Source: Diaphorobacter nitroreducens
GTDB lineage: Bacteria; Pseudomonadota; Gammaproteobacteria; Burkholderiales; Burkholderiaceae_C
NCBI GenBank assembly: GCA_003755025.1
Contig: RJVL01000003.1
Coordinates: 124,001-188,000 of the forward strand
Direction of reading: 5' to 3'
Length of the DNA: 64,000 nucleotides
How positions within the stretch are numbered: position 1 is the first letter of the stretch; every line of letters begins with the position of its first letter. Shown in pieces: positions 60,601 to 64,000 of the stretch. A model generated the notes under the pieces. It was not told the origin of the DNA. It ran no database searches and worked only from the letters and a program-made list of their open reading frames with translations. The position numbers and the translations under genes are program-made.

Positions 60601-61347
60601 GTGCGGCTGGCGACGGCCCTGCTGGCGGACCGCAATGGGATCATCGACGTGGATCTGCCCATCAGCGGCTCCCTCAACGACCCCGAATTCCGTCTGGGAG
60701 CGGTCATCCTGAAGGTCATCGGCAACCTCATCATGAAAGCGATCACCGCCCCCTTTTCCCTGTTGGCTGGCGCTTTCAGCGACGCGGGCGAGCAGGGTGC
60801 GGTTCTCTTCGCGCTGGGCAGTGCAGAACTGGATGAGAAGGCCCGACAGCAACTGGACAAAATCGCCAACGAACTGAACAACCGCCCCGCACTGAAGGTC
60901 ACGGTCGTGGGTTGGGCACAGCCCAACGCCGAGCGGCTGGCATGGAAACGCCAGCGCTTGCGAGACATGGCCGAGGCGCAAAAGCGCAGGGCAGCCATCC
61001 GTGCGGGTGAACCTGCGGACAGCATCGCACCGCTCACTGACGAGGAATACCCCGCGCTGCTGAAGGAGTTGTATCGCCGGTCCGACATCCGCAAACCGCG
61101 CAACTTCGTCGGCTTGGCGAAGGACGTACCCGTTGCAGAGATGGAGGCCCTGCTGATGCACAACCTGACAATTCCGGACAACGCCATGGCGGATCTAGCC
61201 CTGGCGCGAGGGGTGGCCGTGCGGGACTACCTGGCGCAACAGCAAGTCCCGCTTGAACGTTTGTTCGTAGGCGCAAGCAAGCTGCAGCCGGGCGGGGAGG
61301 ATGCGCGATGGCAGCCGAAGGCAGAGCTTTCTTTGAATGCCCAGTGA
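57643..61347 (+). CDS. DUF748 / AsmA-like large envelope protein
   Basis: A 1234-residue protein. One N-terminal membrane helix (~10-33, RFAWLVLCWGGAWLLGWLVVPP) is followed by a long periplasmic part of repeated beta-rich AsmA/DUF748 modules, starting RHASEALGRKLTVERVEFLPWTLEATLHGVAL. The C-terminal ~180 residues contain an OmpA-like segment (LFALGSAELDEKARQQLDKIANELNNRPALKVTVVGWAQP). Such AsmA-like proteins are thought to form bridges moving lipids between membranes. The start is uncertain: GTG at 57643 places the helix at the N-terminus, and the longer open frame crosses the upstream terminator, so it is rejected. Confidence 0.85.
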   Translation: MLQVIKNNPWIRRFAWLVLCWGGAWLLGWLVVPPLAQSQIERHASEALGRKLTVERVEFLPWTLEATLHGVALASKDGSSEQVRVGRIYIDAELQSLWRGAPVIDALQVDDPVVRVTQLAPGVYDVDDLLALMAAKPQGEKSAAEPAHFALFNIALKGGVVEFDDRTVEVVHTLRRVELDVPFLSSFSADREVKVTPRLAFELNGSTFDTSAMATLFTGARQAEVRLHIENFDLAPFGRYLPPSVPVRLKAGRLGADVQLGFEQRETPRLLISGDVQLSGVHATDAQEQPLLQFEEMRAVFKEAEPLRRRINIDLLEWRGARAHVRRNEAGEVKLAGLPRADRDEHPAPQTKESAEPWRVHIARVGLRDGFIQWTDASLPRGIAAWEVEDLQVEASSIALPLEQPTQLRASASLRQSAAAGSSESARLAVLGQVSASQAQAALSIKGLPLSIAAPYLAGVLQPRVEGSVDADLGIARHGDVVLAKVAALSVDKLALRCASKEQCVPLQSAGIKDAPEDSLAAWSRLEAGNAWVRWPQRAVSVERISLQRPRLLLSRTRTGEWMFEQWGVSPPGVKGPNADAPKAAGLPWSMGLASLEIDGAAVALRDAVAQSAVALNVFDLQLHARDFAYADGRVTPTSLRLEGRVGAGRTESGRLRYEGSVAMAPVLTAQGKVRAQHLPLHALEPYVGQELNVDILRADGGFDGDVRYVQGNAGATVSVKGDVSLDEVRVRAKAGLDMPEETKAGERSVGARGEDLLRWKSLALRGVAMNLQPDQPVSLDVKETALSDFFARIIVQEDGRINLQDIRKASAAEDAVAASNAAPAAPAAAPSAPQIRFGPVALTNGSVRFTDYFIKPNYSADLSALTGRLSAFSSVSPEAGAAPQMADLELRGRAQGTASLEVTGRINPLVKPLALDIQGRMRDLELPPLSPYSIKYAGHGIEKGKLSMDVAYKILPDGQLIATNKLVLNQLAFGEPVEGASASLPVRLATALLADRNGIIDVDLPISGSLNDPEFRLGAVILKVIGNLIMKAITAPFSLLAGAFSDAGEQGAVLFALGSAELDEKARQQLDKIANELNNRPALKVTVVGWAQPNAERLAWKRQRLRDMAEAQKRRAAIRAGEPADSIAPLTDEEYPALLKELYRRSDIRKPRNFVGLAKDVPVAEMEALLMHNLTIPDNAMADLALARGVAVRDYLAQQQVPLERLFVGASKLQPGGEDARWQPKAELSLNAQ

Positions 61348-61572
61348 GGGGTGCGCGGGATTTTGTAACCTCACAGGGTGTGGCTACCGGTACAGTACCG
61401 TTCGAATGCGAGCGCGGTTCCCGCGCCATCCCGTCTATCCCTCAGATTCCTGATCTGGCGCAGCGGGAAGGCGGTGTAAAACCGGGCGAAAATAGCCGCT
61501 TGTCCGTGAGCGATGCCCACCTACTGCTTGCGCTGTTGGCGCAAGGTGGCTCGCTTGCACCTTGATAAATCC
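61348..61572 (+). other. intergenic region, DUF748 to DUF349 genes
   Basis: 225 bases without a convincing gene. An 85-codon frame (61308-61565) overlaps the DUF748 3' end and has no family resemblance. No clear promoter was identified. Confidence 0.4.
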
Positions 61573-64000
61573 ATGTTCCCTTTTTCTTCACGTAGCAAAA
61601 TGTCCGACGCATCTGACGCGACCCCGGTCCCTGCCAAAACCAGCGAGCCGCATCCCCTTGATGCGTTGACGGGCGGCGCTTTCTCTGCGGCCACGTCGGG
61701 TGAACGCTCGGCACGCATCCGTGAATGGTTGTCCACCCAGCCTGGCGTGGAAAAGCTCCAGGAAGTATTCAAGGAATTGAGTGCGCGGGACAAAGGCGCC
61801 GCGCGCGCAGTGCGTGAGCGACTGGACGAGATTCGGCGCGCGGAGGGCCAGGAGGCGATCGCCGCCGAATGGGCAGCCAAGGCCGAAGCGCTGCTCGCGG
61901 CCGCCAAGCTCAACATTGCCGACGCGCTCGCCTGGCAGCGCGATGCGGCCAAGGCCGGCGCGCCGCTGTCCCGCGAACCTCTGTCGGTGCTCAAACAGCG
62001 TCTGAACGAGCGCGTGAAAACCATCGAAGACCTGCAGCATCGTGTTCAGGTGCAGCGCGAAGCCGCCGTTCTGCTCGCGCAGCGCATCGAAGTGCTCTCC
62101 ACCAAACCGTGGAAGGATGCGCAGTCTGCGCTGGAACTGCTGAACGCCGATGTCGGCCGCTGGCAGGAGCAGGCCCAGGCACTTGCCGACGACAGTGCCT
62201 GGCCCAGCGTAGAAGCGCGTTTTCCCGCGTTGCTCGATGCTTCGCGCACCCAGTTGCTGGTGGTGTGGGAGGCGTTTCAGTCGGCATTGACGCAGGCTGT
62301 GCTTGCGGCAGAAGACCCCTCGGCTCCCCTGCCGCCCGTGCCCGTGTGGTCCGACGAACTGCGCCAGGCGCGCGGGCTACCCTCAGAAGCGGGAGCCGCC
62401 GCCAAGACGCCTGCCCCCCGCCCATCCAAGCCGCAGGCGACTCCTGAAATGCGCGAGAAGGCCTTGCAGGCCGTTCAGGAGGCCCTCGCCAAGCTGGAGC
62501 AGGAAACCGCACAGGGCCATGGCAAGGCCAGCGCTGGCGCAGCGACTGCGCTGCGCGCCGTGCTTAAGGTGCACGGCAAGTTGATCGATGCCGAACTGGA
62601 GCAGAAAGTGCACGCCGCCCTCGTGGCCGCGGGCGAGTTGGAGGGCTGGCAGCGCTGGAGCGCCGACCAGGTGCGCGAGGATCTCGTGGCACGGGCCGAG
62701 GCCCTGCTGCGCAGGCCGGAAGGACAGTCCCTCGGCGGGCGCAAGATGCAGGAAACGCTGCGCCAGCTGCGCGAGCAGTGGAAGCAGGCCGACCAGGGGG
62801 CGCCGGCCAACCACGCCCTGTGGAAGAAATTCGACGATGCGTGCAATGCCGCGCACAAGGTGGTCGAGGGCTGGCTGGAGAAGGTGCGTGCCGAAGGTGC
62901 CGAACACCGTGCGCAGCGGTTGGCGCTGATCGAAGAGGTGAATGCCTGGGCCCAATCGCAGGCCGCTGCCGCTGCGCAGGACTGGAAGTCCTTCAGTCGT
63001 GCATTGCACCAGTTTGCCGAGCGTTGGCGCACCGGTGGCCATGTGAGCGAAAAGATGTTCGCTGAACTGCAGCCACTGTGGAAGCAGGCACTGGCGGCTG
63101 CCAGCGCTCCGCTGGAGGCTGCGCAGAAGGCCAGCCTGGAGCGCCGCCACGCCATGATCGACGAGGCAGGCGCCCTGGGTGCGGCCCCGGGTCTGCGCAT
63201 CGATGCCATCAAGGCCTTGCAGCAGCGTTGGCAGGCCGAGGCGCAGGCGGTGCCGCTGGATCGCAAGCATGAGCAGAAGCTCTGGGACGCGTTCCGCAAG
63301 CCCATCGACGAGGCGTTCAACCGCAAGTCGGCCGAACGTGAGCGCAGTGCCTCCGAGTTGAGCGCGCGCGACCGGGCCGTGCTGGAGGCATCCAAGGCGC
63401 TGGAGGCCGCCAATGCGTCGGGCGATGCGCAGAAGATCCGCGGTGCCATGGCCGCGCTGGAGCGCGCGCTGAAGGAGCCTGCCGGCGGATCGGGGGATTC
63501 CGAGAATTTGGATAAAAAAGCCGATCAAACCATTGATGGTCAAGCGCAAGCAGCTACTGATTCGGTAGCAGATCAAAACGATGCGCCGACTTCCAAACCC
63601 GTGCCTGCGGCGCGCCCGGTGGTGGCCGTGCGTGGCGATGACCGGCCGGGGGCGCGCAAGGCGGTGCCCGCGCAGCCCACGGTCACCGGCCGTGGTGGCG
63701 ACCGGCGTGACGGCCGCGGCCCACGGGACAGCGGTATGCAGGGGCGGGGGCGGGAGCGCGATGGTGCTGCTGCTGCGCGAGGTCCGCGTCTGGGTGATGC
63801 GGCTTTCCGCGCGCAACGCGACGCCATGGAGCATGCGCAGGGCGCGCTGCGCAAGCTGGCGGCACAGGCCCATGGCGAAGCGCTCACGCAACTGTTGTCG
63901 GCCTGGAAAAGCCGCGACGCTGCGCAATTGCCCAGCGTCCAGGAACTGGGCGGCAAGGTGCCCCCCACGGCGCGCACCGCCTGGTCGCAGGCGATTGCGG
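61573..64000 (+). CDS. DUF349 domain protein (partial, runs off right edge)
   Basis: 809 residues are visible. Several DUF349 repeats appear as long helical units with Trp-rich cores (e.g. LREQWKQADQGAPANHALWKKFDDACNAAHKVVEGWLEKV and ALQQRWQAEAQAVPLDRKHEQKLWDAFRKPIDEAFNRK). The family is widespread in betaproteobacteria and actinobacteria; its function is poorly known. Between the repeats and a Gly/Arg-rich tail lies a low-complexity linker (~640-690). Residues 648-662 of it are encoded by a copy of the dispersed palindromic repeat. Start ATG at 61573 or 61600; neither has a strong ribosome-binding site. Confidence 0.87.
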   Translation, partial: MFPFSSRSKMSDASDATPVPAKTSEPHPLDALTGGAFSAATSGERSARIREWLSTQPGVEKLQEVFKELSARDKGAARAVRERLDEIRRAEGQEAIAAEWAAKAEALLAAAKLNIADALAWQRDAAKAGAPLSREPLSVLKQRLNERVKTIEDLQHRVQVQREAAVLLAQRIEVLSTKPWKDAQSALELLNADVGRWQEQAQALADDSAWPSVEARFPALLDASRTQLLVVWEAFQSALTQAVLAAEDPSAPLPPVPVWSDELRQARGLPSEAGAAAKTPAPRPSKPQATPEMREKALQAVQEALAKLEQETAQGHGKASAGAATALRAVLKVHGKLIDAELEQKVHAALVAAGELEGWQRWSADQVREDLVARAEALLRRPEGQSLGGRKMQETLRQLREQWKQADQGAPANHALWKKFDDACNAAHKVVEGWLEKVRAEGAEHRAQRLALIEEVNAWAQSQAAAAAQDWKSFSRALHQFAERWRTGGHVSEKMFAELQPLWKQALAAASAPLEAAQKASLERRHAMIDEAGALGAAPGLRIDAIKALQQRWQAEAQAVPLDRKHEQKLWDAFRKPIDEAFNRKSAERERSASELSARDRAVLEASKALEAANASGDAQKIRGAMAALERALKEPAGGSGDSENLDKKADQTIDGQAQAATDSVADQNDAPTSKPVPAARPVVAVRGDDRPGARKAVPAQPTVTGRGGDRRDGRGPRDSGMQGRGRERDGAAAARGPRLGDAAFRAQRDAMEHAQGALRKLAAQAHGEALTQLLSAWKSRDAAQLPSVQELGGKVPPTARTAWSQAIA
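63513..63558 (-). repeat. dispersed palindromic repeat, copy J, in frame inside the DUF349 gene
   Basis: On the minus strand: AGTAGCTGCTTGCGCTTG, then ATGGTTTGATCGGCTTTTTT. It matches the left half of copy A almost exactly and encodes KKADQTIDGQAQAAT in the reading frame. Confidence 0.65.

Noticed and set aside
61308-61565. 85-codon frame overlapping the end of the DUF748 gene
   Set aside because: Overlap with a real gene end, no family resemblance; kept only as a weak possibility.
1-64000. CRISPR arrays, rRNA, IS elements, prophage structural genes
   Set aside because: Looked for regularly spaced identical repeats, transposase motifs and phage head/tail proteins; none was seen. The dispersed palindromes are too far apart and too variable for CRISPR.

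Overview
The window looks like a chromosomal stretch of a high-GC betaproteobacterium of the Comamonadaceae (Acidovorax/Alicycliphilus-like). The grounds are the codon bias, a 2-methylcitrate operon of the acnD/prpF type driven by a ScfR/PrpR-family regulator, a Bug-type TctCBA transporter with TctDE, a type 2 (permuted) extracellular PHB depolymerase, and a dispersed palindromic repeat with core ATAGCTGC-NN-GCGCTTG. No rRNA, tRNA, IS element or CRISPR array was seen. The genus is inferred, not proven.

Layout. 1-3.5 kb is the integrase end of an integrated mobile element: P4-type tyrosine integrase, AlpA-like regulator, a small unknown protein, a CHC2-zinc protein and a RepA-like AAA ATPase cut by the window edge. 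3.6-7.6 kb holds a CopD-like membrane protein and the divergent metE/metR pair. 7.6-15.8 kb is propionate catabolism: a leftward operon thioesterase-prpC-acnD-prpF-lyase, divergent from its likely regulator across an array of TTTGC(A/G)AA sites. 16-22.5 kb carries hslR and the tricarboxylate system tctE-tctD / tctC-tctB-tctA. 22.5-26.5 kb is a Fur-box iron-siderophore uptake unit (small membrane protein, TonB receptor, PepSY protein).

26.5-39.2 kb is the most striking block. A sigma-54 activator gene is followed by a -24/-12 promoter and then, all on one strand, by a periplasmic binding protein, an extracellular PHB depolymerase, a complete LivFGHM-type ABC transporter, a 3-hydroxybutyrate-oligomer hydrolase carrying a lipoprotein signal, a second binding protein and an alpha/beta hydrolase. 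Read together it looks like a self-contained pathway that depolymerises polyhydroxybutyrate outside the cell, imports the products and finishes hydrolysis. The transporter's substrate is inferred from gene order only.

39.3-42.7 kb is a sulfur cluster: DedA-rhodanese fusion, YeeE/YedE thiosulfate-type permease, a 55-residue membrane protein and a secreted double-rhodanese sulfurtransferase. 42.8-56 kb is mostly housekeeping: Lon-related protease, hemH, HAD phosphatase, P2-type ATPase, metY, a CBS protein, aroC, nrdR, and glyA with an apparent ZTP (pfl) riboswitch in its leader. 56-57.6 kb has a lytic transglycosylase with a long structured leader and a gene-free stretch that fits an independent non-coding RNA (promoter, four hairpins, terminator). 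57.6-64 kb encodes a DUF748/AsmA-like giant and a DUF349 protein cut by the right edge.

Across the window at least eleven copies of one ~45-bp palindromic repeat occur. Most are intergenic, but one forms the last codons of acnD, one the N-terminus of an ABC permease, and one lies in frame inside the DUF349 protein.
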